From an uncultured Woeseiaceae bacterium (GTDB lineage: Bacteria > Pseudomonadota > Gammaproteobacteria > Steroidobacterales > Woeseiaceae): a DNA stretch of 64,000 nucleotides. Positions within the stretch are counted from its first letter, which is position 1. Every line of letters starts with the position of its first letter. The notes under the pieces were generated by a model. The model was not told where the DNA came from. It was given only the letters and a program-made list of their open reading frames with translations, and did not search any database. The DNA lies in assembly GCA_945788625.1 (NCBI GenBank), contig CALZMQ010000029.1, positions 1 through 64,000 on the forward strand, written 5' to 3'. This document shows positions 1 through 7,298 of the stretch, one piece after another. Position numbers and translations under genes: made by a program.

Positions 1-1475
1 AGCTGCAGGCATCTCAGCACCGCGCCACTCTCGCCGACTATCTCGTCGAAACCATGCGTCAGTTTGATTTCCTGACGCAGATAGACGTTCTCGGCTTCGA
101 GGCGCTCGGTCGCCTCTTTCAGTTGTGCCATCGCTTCATCGAGAGCACGCCGCGACTCCAGCTGAAACGTGTAATTCGCGAACAGTTCGGCAATCACGGT
201 CAGGTCGCCCACTTCCTGGTCCGTCCACGCCTTTTGTTCCTTCAATCGGCCGACCGTCATGCCACCGATGGTCTCGCCGGTGACAATCAAGGGCAATACG
301 AGGACCGACTTCAGGTCGAATCTCTCGAGCGATGTCCTGTCGACCTTGAACGTGTCCGGCAGCGCGGAAACGTCGTCTATACGCACAGGCTGGAAGGACT
401 GAAGCTGCTTGCTGAACTCCGGAAACAGGTCCATCGACACCAGGCCGAAGGGGTTTCCTGCCGGGCTCCAGATATGAGCGATCGATGCAGCGTTGGACGC
501 CTGGTCAATCGAGAACAACGTTGACCTGTCCGCGCCGACAAAATCGCAAACCGACTGCAGGCTGGCTTCGATCACTTCCTCCGCCTCGGCGTCGGTCGTC
601 ATGACGAGCCCGGACGAAATCGACGCTACCAGGCCCTGGAAGCGGCGCCGGTGGTTCAGCGCCTCCCGCGTCTCGCGCATGCGCTGGGTGTTCTCTTCGA
701 TGGACCACATACGGTGCAAGAGGCCGTTCCTGACAACACCTACCATGTTGACATTGAGGGCGCGAGCTTCGCCGTCGGGCGTCTCGTAGATCAAATCGTA
801 ATCATCAAGGCGATAGTCTCCGGCGATGAATGCGCTGAAATACGCCTCGTGCGCCGCCGTGTCTTTCGAACTGTCCAGTTCACCCAGGCGATCGCCAATG
901 ACGTCGTCGGGAGAATCTTCGCCGAGTTCTTTCGCGAAATTGACATTACAGTCGTGCAACACGGCATCGTAGCTGCGCGCTATTTGCTCTTCGACCGGCA
1001 GATCGATGGCCAGCGGCGGGTCGAAGCGGTAGCAGTGGACCCGATTCGTCGTACTGTCGAACAAGTAGCGCAAGCGCTCCTCGGCCTCGAATTCGAAGTG
1101 CCTTGCGACGGCGAGTTCCCGCTGCGTCATTAGAAACTCGTCGTCGAACTGCTTGCGCATCATTGCAGCAAGCAGCAGACCCACGGCAATCATCGCCAGG
1201 CCCGCGCTCGACACCAGGCGTTGAACCAGCGCGAACGTGAACGGCACCGCCGCCGCGGATGGCGAGGACGGGTCGGTCGTGGCGAGGACGGCGCCCGCAA
1301 TGTGGGCGAAAAGGGTGACGATCATGCCGGCCAGGAGCCAGATTCCGCTGTACCCCGGCAATGCTCTGGATCTGAGTCGGCCCCTGATGACAGCCGCAGC
1401 TAGCAGGCCCACTATAAGCGCCATCACCGCCAGAACGACAATGCTGACGATGCGATCGACGCTCGCTGTATCCAT
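1..1475 (-). CDS. Sigma-54-dependent transcriptional activator with membrane, PAS and GAF input domains (C-terminus outside window)
   Basis: About 491 codons are visible and the frame runs off the window start. The start is the ATG at 1475-1473, preceded by a strong AAGGAGGGG ribosome site. Three hydrophobic segments (about residues 8-30, 44-66 and 80-105) suggest membrane anchoring. They are followed by a PAS-like region (about 135-245), a GAF-like region (about 265-415) and a helical linker. The visible end reads DEIVGESGAV, the typical entry to a sigma-54-interaction AAA+ domain. The ATPase core and Fis-type DNA-binding helix are not in the window, so activator function is inferred from this entry motif and domain order. 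It diverges from the sigma-54-promoted gene at 1787, which makes it a candidate activator of that gene. A histidine kinase is unlikely because no H-box is seen before the AAA+ entry. Confidence 0.75.
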   Translation of the reverse strand, partial: MDTASVDRIVSIVVLAVMALIVGLLAAAVIRGRLRSRALPGYSGIWLLAGMIVTLFAHIAGAVLATTDPSSPSAAAVPFTFALVQRLVSSAGLAMIAVGLLLAAMMRKQFDDEFLMTQRELAVARHFEFEAEERLRYLFDSTTNRVHCYRFDPPLAIDLPVEEQIARSYDAVLHDCNVNFAKELGEDSPDDVIGDRLGELDSSKDTAAHEAYFSAFIAGDYRLDDYDLIYETPDGEARALNVNMVGVVRNGLLHRMWSIEENTQRMRETREALNHRRRFQGLVASISSGLVMTTDAEAEEVIEASLQSVCDFVGADRSTLFSIDQASNAASIAHIWSPAGNPFGLVSMDLFPEFSKQLQSFQPVRIDDVSALPDTFKVDRTSLERFDLKSVLVLPLIVTGETIGGMTVGRLKEQKAWTDQEVGDLTVIAELFANYTFQLESRRALDEAMAQLKEATERLEAENVYLRQEIKLTHGFDEIVGESGAVLRCLQ

Positions 1476-1786
1476 CACGAAAATGCCCCTCCTTGAGCAA
1501 CAGGTCTGTGCGGCTTCCGGGTACAAATGCTTTTACCACCACGACGGTGGAAAAGTCACGATATTTCGCGACTTGGTCCGGATGTCGTGATTTCGTGGGC
1601 TATTTCGCATTATTTCGTGCCCGGTCAAAGACTTACCCAAGTGTTTGATATTTTTAGGAAATTACGCCCAAAACAGCAAGAATTATCGAATTGGCACGAT
1701 ATCTGCAACATGTGGGTTAGAAAGCGCAATAGGCGCAAATGGATCTGGGCTCGCGCCCTCGAAGATTACCTCTGAAGGAGAACACC
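1476..1786. other. Divergent intergenic region with sigma-54 promoter and repeated ATTTCG upstream elements
   Basis: This 311-base gap separates two divergently transcribed genes. It holds the -24/-12 promoter at 1691-1707. It also holds four ATTTCG hexamers at 1563, 1590, 1602 and 1612, three of them followed by YG, about 75-130 bases upstream of that promoter. That is the usual distance of sigma-54 activator sites. No open frame with a ribosome site is seen in it. Confidence 0.5.
1691..1707 (+). promoter_or_regulatory. Sigma-54 (-24/-12) promoter of the receiver/HDOD gene pair
   Basis: The sequence TTGGCACGATATCTGCA differs from the consensus TTGGCACG-N4-TTGCA at one base (CTGCA for TTGCA). 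GG and GC lie at the required spacing. It lies about 80 bases upstream of the GTG start at 1787. Confidence 0.8.
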
Positions 1787-2302
1787 GTGCGAACAATGGA
1801 CAAGGGCGTCAACCTGGTACTGATCGCTGAAAACCCGAATCGTGCCTCAATGCTGCGGGACGCCATGGAGCGAAATAACGTCAACGGCGTTATTCGCAGG
1901 CTCGAGCCTGGCGCACCGGCCGTCGATTGCGCGAGAAAGTCCGGCGCCTACAGCCAGAAAGACCTTCCGGACCTCATCGTGTTCGATTACGCGAACCCCA
2001 ACGAGAAAAATACCTCGGTACTGCGGGATATCGCTTTCGGCATAGAACGCGCGCGCGTTCCTGTCGTTCTGCTGACCAGCCCGGATTCGCAGGATTTGCT
2101 CGATACGGGTGATCTGGACGGCGACAAGTCCATCATGTTCTCGCCGACGAGCCTGCCGTCATTTGTCCGCAAGATGAAGAACGGCAAGCGCGGTACGTTC
2201 TTCAAGGCGCTCAATACGCTGTACCAGTACGGCCCGATCCTGGTGAAGACGCCGGAGGCGTTTCTCGACTTCAACAACGCTCCCACGGCACTTAGCGCCT
2301 GA
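1787..2302 (+). CDS. Atypical response-regulator receiver protein
   Basis: The protein has 171 residues. GTG at 1787 is chosen because AAGGAG ends six bases upstream; the in-frame ATG at 1796 is further from it. The fold pattern resembles a CheY-type receiver: LVLIAENP at the first strand, PDLIVFDY with a candidate phospho-acceptor Asp near residue 67, and VVLLTSP at the fourth strand. The acidic pair of the active site is replaced by Glu-Asn, and no conserved Lys is evident before the last helix, so phosphorylation chemistry may be altered. No output domain follows. The gene is driven by the sigma-54 promoter at 1691 and precedes an HDOD gene by 65 bases, so the two probably act together in a flagellum- or pilus-linked signalling step. 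The exact role is unknown. Confidence 0.65.
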   Translation: MRTMDKGVNLVLIAENPNRASMLRDAMERNNVNGVIRRLEPGAPAVDCARKSGAYSQKDLPDLIVFDYANPNEKNTSVLRDIAFGIERARVPVVLLTSPDSQDLLDTGDLDGDKSIMFSPTSLPSFVRKMKNGKRGTFFKALNTLYQYGPILVKTPEAFLDFNNAPTALSA

Positions 2303-2367
2303 CGCCGGTCTGGAAGTACGACCCTATCCGTATTAGTGTGTGGCCGATTTCTGACCAGGAGTGCTTC

Positions 2368-3210
2368 GTGTCGGCCGACGAACAAACCCGCTTTCTGCAG
2401 GAGCTTGCAGAAGACCTGAATTCACGTGATATCCAGCTGCCCTCGTTCCCGGACGTCGTCATTGGTATTCGTGCCGCCCTGGAAGATCCTGCTTGCAGTT
2501 CGGAGCGCCTTGCGGAGGTCGTGAAGACCGACCCGGTACTCGTAGCCCGCCTGCTCATGTCCGCAAATTCAGCGTTTCATAATCGCGCCGGCATCGAAAT
2601 CGTCGACCTGAACCTCGCCATCAGCCGGCTGGGATTCGAAGTCGTTCGCAATACGGCAATCACACTTGCCGTCGAGCAGACGTTTGCCGCGTCCGAGTAC
2701 AAAGAGATCAAGGACGCGATCAAGGATATCTGGACCAGCAGCCTGTCGCTCGCGTCGATGAGCTTCGTCATCGCGCGCAACGAAGGGCATCTCAACGCCG
2801 ACAACGCATTTCTCTGCGGCCTGCTGCATCATATCGGCAAGTTATACATACTCACCAAGGCCAAAAACTACCCGGGGCTGATGGGCGACGTCGAATCGCT
2901 CAACACGGTGCTGGACCAATGGTACGCGAGCATCGGCAAGTCCATCATCGCGGCATGGGGGTTTTCTTCCGATATTGCCGATTCGGTCGAGACCGACGAG
3001 AATCTCAGCACAGACCAGGACGCCCCTGCGACCCTCGTAGACGTCGTATTTCTTGCAAAGCTGGTACTGGAGGAACCGGAAGGCCTCGAGGAGGGAAAGG
3101 CATTCCTTGGCCAGTCGGGGAAACTCAGGATCGACGCCGAAAAACTGCCTGCACTGCGACAGGCTTACGAGTCGCACGCAGCGTCAATGCGTCAGTCGGT
3201 AGCCCGTTAA
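2368..3210 (+). CDS. HDOD-domain signalling protein (first copy)
   Basis: The protein has 280 residues. GTG at 2368 is preferred because AGGAG lies six bases upstream. The HDOD core occupies roughly residues 15-215, with the hallmark LPSFPDV near the start, DPVLVARLL, and ISRLGFEVVRNTA, and a degenerate HD-like LCGLLHHIGKLY segment. HDOD proteins are catalytically inactive relatives of HD phosphohydrolases that serve as signalling adaptors in chemotaxis and c-di-GMP pathways. A second protein of identical length and clear similarity sits at 20590-21432 at the end of the flagellar operon, so this is probably a paralogue. It is co-oriented with the receiver gene upstream and likely shares its sigma-54 promoter. 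Confidence 0.85.
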   Translation: MSADEQTRFLQELAEDLNSRDIQLPSFPDVVIGIRAALEDPACSSERLAEVVKTDPVLVARLLMSANSAFHNRAGIEIVDLNLAISRLGFEVVRNTAITLAVEQTFAASEYKEIKDAIKDIWTSSLSLASMSFVIARNEGHLNADNAFLCGLLHHIGKLYILTKAKNYPGLMGDVESLNTVLDQWYASIGKSIIAAWGFSSDIADSVETDENLSTDQDAPATLVDVVFLAKLVLEEPEGLEEGKAFLGQSGKLRIDAEKLPALRQAYESHAASMRQSVAR

Positions 3211-3215
3211 CGGAA

Positions 3216-3245
3216 ATCCGGCCGGGCGTTGATGCGCGGCCGGAT
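3216..3245. terminator. Possible bidirectional transcription terminator hairpin
   Basis: ATCCGGCCG at 3216-3224 and CGGCCGGAT at 3237-3245 form a perfect 9-base-pair stem with a 12-base loop between the convergent HDOD and pilin genes. There is no T-run, so it may only end transcripts weakly or with other factors. Confidence 0.4.
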
Positions 3246-3296
3246 CCTGTCTCGGCCCCTGCGACGAGGCCGGTTCGATCACATCCGTCCCGGCTT

Positions 3297-3917
3297 CTAC
3301 TGACGGTAAGCTACGTCATAACGCGTGGCGATGTCGTAGGTCGCCTGGGAAGCGTGCGACTGGATACTGCCGAGTGAGGGAACGCCATCGTCTCCCCGGG
3401 ATTCGAGTATCTGTGCGATGTCACCGGGAATTTCACCGAACACGATATTGTGGCCGCTGAGGTTGTAGACGTTCAGGTCGATACCCAGGAGGCCACCGAA
3501 CGAATTGCTGGGTTGCTGATAGCTGGCGTCGGTGTTGTCCACCGGGCCCGAGATCAGACCGGCACCACGAAGGTGCTTCCAGATTTTTCGGGACTCGGCA
3601 CCATTGTTGGTGCTGTTCCAACCACCGGAAATATTGCCGTTGCCGTTGCCGTTGTCCGATCCGCGCCAGGTACCCGCGAAGCGCGTTGACGCCGACGGAT
3701 CGTCGCCGGGCAATACACCGTAGCGATCCTGGTATGCATAGATGGCCGCGGACACGCCGGCGAAATCGTTCTCTATGCGCTTGATCTTGGCATTCGTGAT
3801 CATTTCGCGTCCTTTCAGGACACCACCAATCAACAGACCAATGATTACGAGCACGATGGCAATTTCAACAAGCGTAAAACCCTTTTGACGATACTTCCCT
3901 AGATTCTGAATATTCAC
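3297..3917 (-). CDS. Type IV prepilin / pseudopilin with own sigma-28-like promoter
   Basis: The protein has 206 residues. GTG at 3917 is chosen because GAGGA lies six bases upstream; a TTG at 3923 would overlap that site. A short leader ends in QKG followed by FTLVEIAIV, the class III prepilin cleavage and methylation signature with the essential Glu at +5. One hydrophobic helix follows, then a globular C-terminal region beginning around residue 45 with a YQDRYGVLPGDD segment as seen in MSHA/Tfp pilins. It is the last gene of the pilus locus, but a 102-base gap and a sigma-28-like promoter (3976-4002) suggest separate transcription. That is typical of a major subunit needed in quantity, so it may be the major pilin. 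No prepilin peptidase gene is in the window, so processing must rely on one elsewhere. Confidence 0.85.
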   Translation of the reverse strand: MNIQNLGKYRQKGFTLVEIAIVLVIIGLLIGGVLKGREMITNAKIKRIENDFAGVSAAIYAYQDRYGVLPGDDPSASTRFAGTWRGSDNGNGNGNISGGWNSTNNGAESRKIWKHLRGAGLISGPVDNTDASYQQPSNSFGGLLGIDLNVYNLSGHNIVFGEIPGDIAQILESRGDDGVPSLGSIQSHASQATYDIATRYDVAYRQ

Positions 3918-3975
3918 GTCCAATCCTCAATAAAACCGTTGGTCCGATGGCTCACAAATGCCTTCCATAAGAAAG

Positions 3976-4002
3976 ATATCGACACATATTCGAAGAACTT
4001 TA
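3976..4002 (-). promoter_or_regulatory. Sigma-28 (FliA)-like promoter ahead of the prepilin gene
   Basis: On the minus strand it reads TAAAGTTC, 11 bases, GTCGATAT. The consensus is TAAAGTTT-N11-GCCGATAA, so there is one mismatch in the -35 box and two in the -10 box. It lies 58 bases upstream of the pilin start at 3917. Confidence 0.6.
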
Positions 4003-4019
4003 GGAGGGCCCGTTGCGAA

Positions 4020-4793
4020 TTAAGGTAAATGGCCCGCATCGACCAGCCGCCCGTACAGGGCGTTCGGCGACAGCCAGGCGACAAGGTCGTCAAATTTCGT
4101 GCCCGCAAGAGCGCTGCCGCGCCGCGAGACGAATATGCGATCCGCGGCAATCCTATAGTTGCTGCCGGACACGCCACCGCCCACCGTGCCGCCGACATTC
4201 TCCACCTGGTCTGCCGAGGAGAACGACGACCAGTCCCGGCCGAGCGAGTAGACGACCAGCGGTGCACTGGCTGATAGCGTCAGGTTGTCGCTGGCACACG
4301 CTGTCGATGAGGACCCTGCCGCCGCGGAGCACACAACGAGATCGGGCTGCAATCCCGCGAGCGTGACGGCGCGCATCGCACCCGGCGTGACAAAATCCCA
4401 GCTGCCGTCCGAATCCGCGTCGCTGCTCGAAACGCTGTAACGAATCGGCGATCCCCAGGGATCCAGCAACAGGTTGTCAGCATTGCGCTGGCCGTTCATG
4501 TCGAGTGTCGTCGCAGGCACGAAACCATGCTGTGCGCTGCATGCGCCCGCTACCGGTGCCGCGTAACCGTCGCTGGCAGGCGTCGCCGGGCATGGCAGGT
4601 AGCCGTTTACCAGCGCGTATCCTTCAATCGCAGACAGCACTGACTCGAGCTGCTCCTGTCCGTCGCGGAGCCTGGCGTTTTCGCGTTGTACCGACAAAGG
4701 CATCATCAGGCCACCCAGCAGCAATCCCATGATGAGTATCACGATTGACAACTCCACGATCGAAAAACCCTGTTGGCGTCGTTGCATGATCAT
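4020..4793 (-). CDS. Type IV prepilin-like protein (PulG/MshB-like family)
   Basis: The protein has 257 residues. ATG at 4793 has GGAG six bases upstream, and the stop of the upstream gene ends right at its start. The leader MIMQRRQQG is followed by FSIVELSIV, a prepilin peptidase site with Glu+5, and a hydrophobic helix to about residue 30. The globular part contains a CPATP motif and DPWGSPIRY, both common in minor pilins and pseudopilins of the MshO/GspG type. The length is larger than a usual major pilin, so a minor pilin role (initiation or tip) is likely. It is co-transcribed with the upstream PilX-like protein. Family membership is clear; the exact role in the fibre is inferred. Confidence 0.82.
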   Translation of the reverse strand: MIMQRRQQGFSIVELSIVILIMGLLLGGLMMPLSVQRENARLRDGQEQLESVLSAIEGYALVNGYLPCPATPASDGYAAPVAGACSAQHGFVPATTLDMNGQRNADNLLLDPWGSPIRYSVSSSDADSDGSWDFVTPGAMRAVTLAGLQPDLVVCSAAAGSSSTACASDNLTLSASAPLVVYSLGRDWSSFSSADQVENVGGTVGGGVSGSNYRIAADRIFVSRRGSALAGTKFDDLVAWLSPNALYGRLVDAGHLP

Positions 4794-6221
4794 CTAACAC
4801 TCCGAAACGACGAGCCCGGCATCGATGCAGAACAGCAGGTCGTTAAACGTGGCGCCGGCGGGCTGCGACGCGAAGTCGAGCAAGGGACCGAAAGCGGGAA
4901 CGTTGAGTGCGTTGTTTCCTTCCAGGTAGTTGAGTACGTTCGCTTTGGTGTCGGTATCGATCGGCGGTGCGTTCCTCACCTGCGCCAGGGCGTCGAGCCG
5001 TGTGTGCGAGAATATGACGACTGCCGCGAATTGCCCGGCGCCGTTCACGGTGATGCAGTTACCGCAGTTGCTCGGTAAGGTCGCCGACGGGGCGTGCGAA
5101 TCCGCAACCGCGTAAAAAAAGTGGTCCTTCCAGTTTTGCCACCGCGCCTGGGTCGATGCAGACCATTCGGGTACCTGCGTCGTATTGCAATCCGCAAGCA
5201 CCCTGTTGATCGCATTGCCGGTCAACGCGCTGCTGTCGTCGACTACATCGGGCAGCCTCCCCGACAAGGTGCCGCCGCCTGAGTCGTCATAAGCTTCATC
5301 GGCCCGGTAGTCAGACAGGGTCACTGTGGCCGGCCATGGCAAACGGCGATCGCTGGCGCCGCCGGAATTGCCGGTGGCATAGTTCGCGACACAGCCGGCC
5401 ACGGCGAGACCGAGCGCCCGCATTTGCGCCTCGTGATCCGGGCGGCCCAGCACGCGGCTTTCGATCTCGGCACGTGTAATCGCAATCACACGATCGTTGT
5501 GCAAAGTGACCGGCGTCGCGGCGGTAGCAAATGCCTCTACTGAATCCGCGGCGCCGCTTAGAACTGCATTGGAAATGCCGGTACCGGGATCGGTGTCCAG
5601 ATACTGCCTGGTATCGCTACCCGGACTGCACTGCATTCCGGCAGCGCTCGCCACACGCGCCTGGCCGGCGACCGGCTCCATTGCTGCAATGACGAGGGCG
5701 ACCGGCCGGTCCTGCGGCAGCAGCCCCTGCACGACACTGCCGGTGTCGACGCTGAACAACCGCAAATGTCCGTTGGAATCGGGATTGATCATCGGCGCCG
5801 TAGCGGTGTCCGCGTCCTTGTACGAGCCGGAGACGACGTACCACAGGCAAGCGGCTGAAGCATCCCTGAGTGCGGGGATGCCGAGCGTACGCCACGGCAG
5901 GCGCCCGATTACGGTCTCACCGGCAGCCCCGCAACTCGTGGAATGCGCCTCGCCAGCGACGAAGCCGCCCGTGCCGTCGATGTCAGGGCACGGCAGGCCG
6001 AATGAGCGTCCGACGTTGACGTCAGGATTCAGCATTGCGTACTCGATCAGTGCCTGCTTCGCCTTTGCCATGACGAACTGCGTGTCGGTCAATTGCCGCG
6101 TGCGCAGCGCGTCGCCAGTCAGGTTGGTGACCAGCACGGTAGCTGTTGCTATGATAACGACGAGCATCAGGAGTAACAGCGCTGCGCCGCGTTGCTTGTC
6201 AATCGAACACCTAGTCCTCAT
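4794..6221 (-). CDS. Large minor-pilin-like protein with PilX/MshP-type N-terminus
   Basis: The protein has 475 residues with the start at ATG 6221. Its start overlaps the previous gene's stop by 11 bases, with a GAGGA ribosome site inside that gene. The N-terminus reads KQRGAALLLLMLVV, the GA-LLL pattern of PilX-like and MshP-like membrane proteins in pilus loci, with no canonical Glu+5. One transmembrane helix (about residues 10-33) precedes a long exported domain of about 440 residues containing several cysteines, possibly disulfide-bonded. The length far exceeds usual PilX proteins (about 150-200 residues), so a large adhesive or tip domain is possible. Function is inferred only from position within the pilus operon and the N-terminal signature. 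Confidence 0.65.
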   Translation of the reverse strand: MRTRCSIDKQRGAALLLLMLVVIIATATVLVTNLTGDALRTRQLTDTQFVMAKAKQALIEYAMLNPDVNVGRSFGLPCPDIDGTGGFVAGEAHSTSCGAAGETVIGRLPWRTLGIPALRDASAACLWYVVSGSYKDADTATAPMINPDSNGHLRLFSVDTGSVVQGLLPQDRPVALVIAAMEPVAGQARVASAAGMQCSPGSDTRQYLDTDPGTGISNAVLSGAADSVEAFATAATPVTLHNDRVIAITRAEIESRVLGRPDHEAQMRALGLAVAGCVANYATGNSGGASDRRLPWPATVTLSDYRADEAYDDSGGGTLSGRLPDVVDDSSALTGNAINRVLADCNTTQVPEWSASTQARWQNWKDHFFYAVADSHAPSATLPSNCGNCITVNGAGQFAAVVIFSHTRLDALAQVRNAPPIDTDTKANVLNYLEGNNALNVPAFGPLLDFASQPAGATFNDLLFCIDAGLVVSEC

Positions 6222-6675
6222 CGTCCTCGGCTCCAGCATTCCGCGGACTCCCGTCCGCGCCACCGGACTCATCGGAGGACAAGGACTCGGTACCTTGGTC
6301 GCTATTGCTCGCGCGCGTCAGCTCGACGTCTCCGGGAAACTTGACTGCTTCGGCGGCGGGCGCAGCGACGAAATCGCCATTCGACCAGACTCGCGTCTTG
6401 CCGGCGCCGTTGACGATGTAGCCCGCTGCTTTGCCGTTCGCGCCCGGCATTGCGGTCGCCGGCACGCCCCGCCGCGCAGCTCGACTGGCAGGTTTCGACA
6501 GTCCCTGATCCAGGCGCGCACGTTGCTCGGGTGACAGGAATACACGGCCGATCCGCACGTCGGCCAATGCCTCGTATACCGTGCTTTCATCTGCATGTGC
6601 AGGTGTCGCCGTGCTCAGCGTAACCACGGCGACAAGCGAGATGATGGGGGAAATTCGAAACGCGATCATCTTCAT
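6211..6675 (-). CDS. Periplasmic pilus-locus protein (MshK-like)
   Basis: The protein has 154 residues. ATG at 6675 follows GAGG at a short spacing and overlaps the upstream stop as ATGA. A signal peptide (about residues 1-25, cleavage after AHA) leads to a short exported domain. It contains RVFLSPEQRARLD and a later GYIVNGAGKTRVWSNGD segment. This motif pair is typical of small periplasmic proteins of MSHA-type loci that resemble PilP/GspC homology regions. The C-terminus is acidic and probably disordered. It presumably links the inner-membrane platform to the secretin. The MshK assignment rests on motif pattern and gene order (after the PilO-like gene), not on a database match. Confidence 0.55.
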   Translation of the reverse strand: MKMIAFRISPIISLVAVVTLSTATPAHADESTVYEALADVRIGRVFLSPEQRARLDQGLSKPASRAARRGVPATAMPGANGKAAGYIVNGAGKTRVWSNGDFVAAPAAEAVKFPGDVELTRASNSDQGTESLSSDESGGADGSPRNAGAEDDED

Positions 6676-7298
6676 ATCGCCTCGCTGCTTACGTCGGACG
6701 TGATTACGCTGAGCACCTGCACCGCACATGTTGCGGACAGATTCGCCTCGCCGGACTGCGCAACGTCCGATTCGGCCAGCCAGGTCAGGTCGCACTGGTC
6801 AACTTTGATCAGCCCGGGCGCATTGGCCTGCAACGCGTCGAAGAAGCGCAACAGGTCGAACTCGTGCACCAGCCCCAGATCGAGCTGCATGCGGCTGACC
6901 CGTATGTCGATTAATTCGTCGGCGACGGCAGATACCACCGGCGGGACGGCCTGTTGTTGAGGCTCGATCGCGTAGCCGACACGCGGCAGGCCGAGTGATT
7001 CGGTCGTCGTGCGCAACGTTTCGATCCAGTCGAGACGGCTTTCTCGGCCTATGAAGCCGATATCGCGGAACCGTTGATAGCGGCGGTGATAATTCTCGAC
7101 CAGCCGCCGCTGACGGACCAGCGAGTCGTAGTCCTCGTGCACGGCATCGTGATTGGCCATGTACTGCGAGTAATCCCGCAGCTGCTTTCCGTGCAACCAG
7201 ATCGCGGCGACCAGCAATGCCACGGCCGTTACTGCGCTCAATGCCGGGCGCAACGTATGACGACGTAAGTAATCCCACTCGATATCAGCCGGGTTCAT
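6672..7298 (-). CDS. PilO/MshJ-like inner-membrane platform protein
   Basis: The protein has 208 residues and overlaps the downstream gene by the four bases ATGA. It has a short cytoplasmic start, a single transmembrane helix at about residues 20-38, a coiled-coil stretch (about 40-80), and a small periplasmic domain. This is the architecture of PilO/GspM proteins. It follows the PilM/N- or GspL-like gene with a 14-base overlap, matching the PilM-N-O-P order of type IV pilus alignment complexes. It likely forms the periplasmic bridge between the assembly ATPase complex and the secretin. Sequence identity in this family is low, so the call rests on topology and order. Confidence 0.65.
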   Translation of the reverse strand: MNPADIEWDYLRRHTLRPALSAVTAVALLVAAIWLHGKQLRDYSQYMANHDAVHEDYDSLVRQRRLVENYHRRYQRFRDIGFIGRESRLDWIETLRTTTESLGLPRVGYAIEPQQQAVPPVVSAVADELIDIRVSRMQLDLGLVHEFDLLRFFDALQANAPGLIKVDQCDLTWLAESDVAQSGEANLSATCAVQVLSVITSDVSSEAI

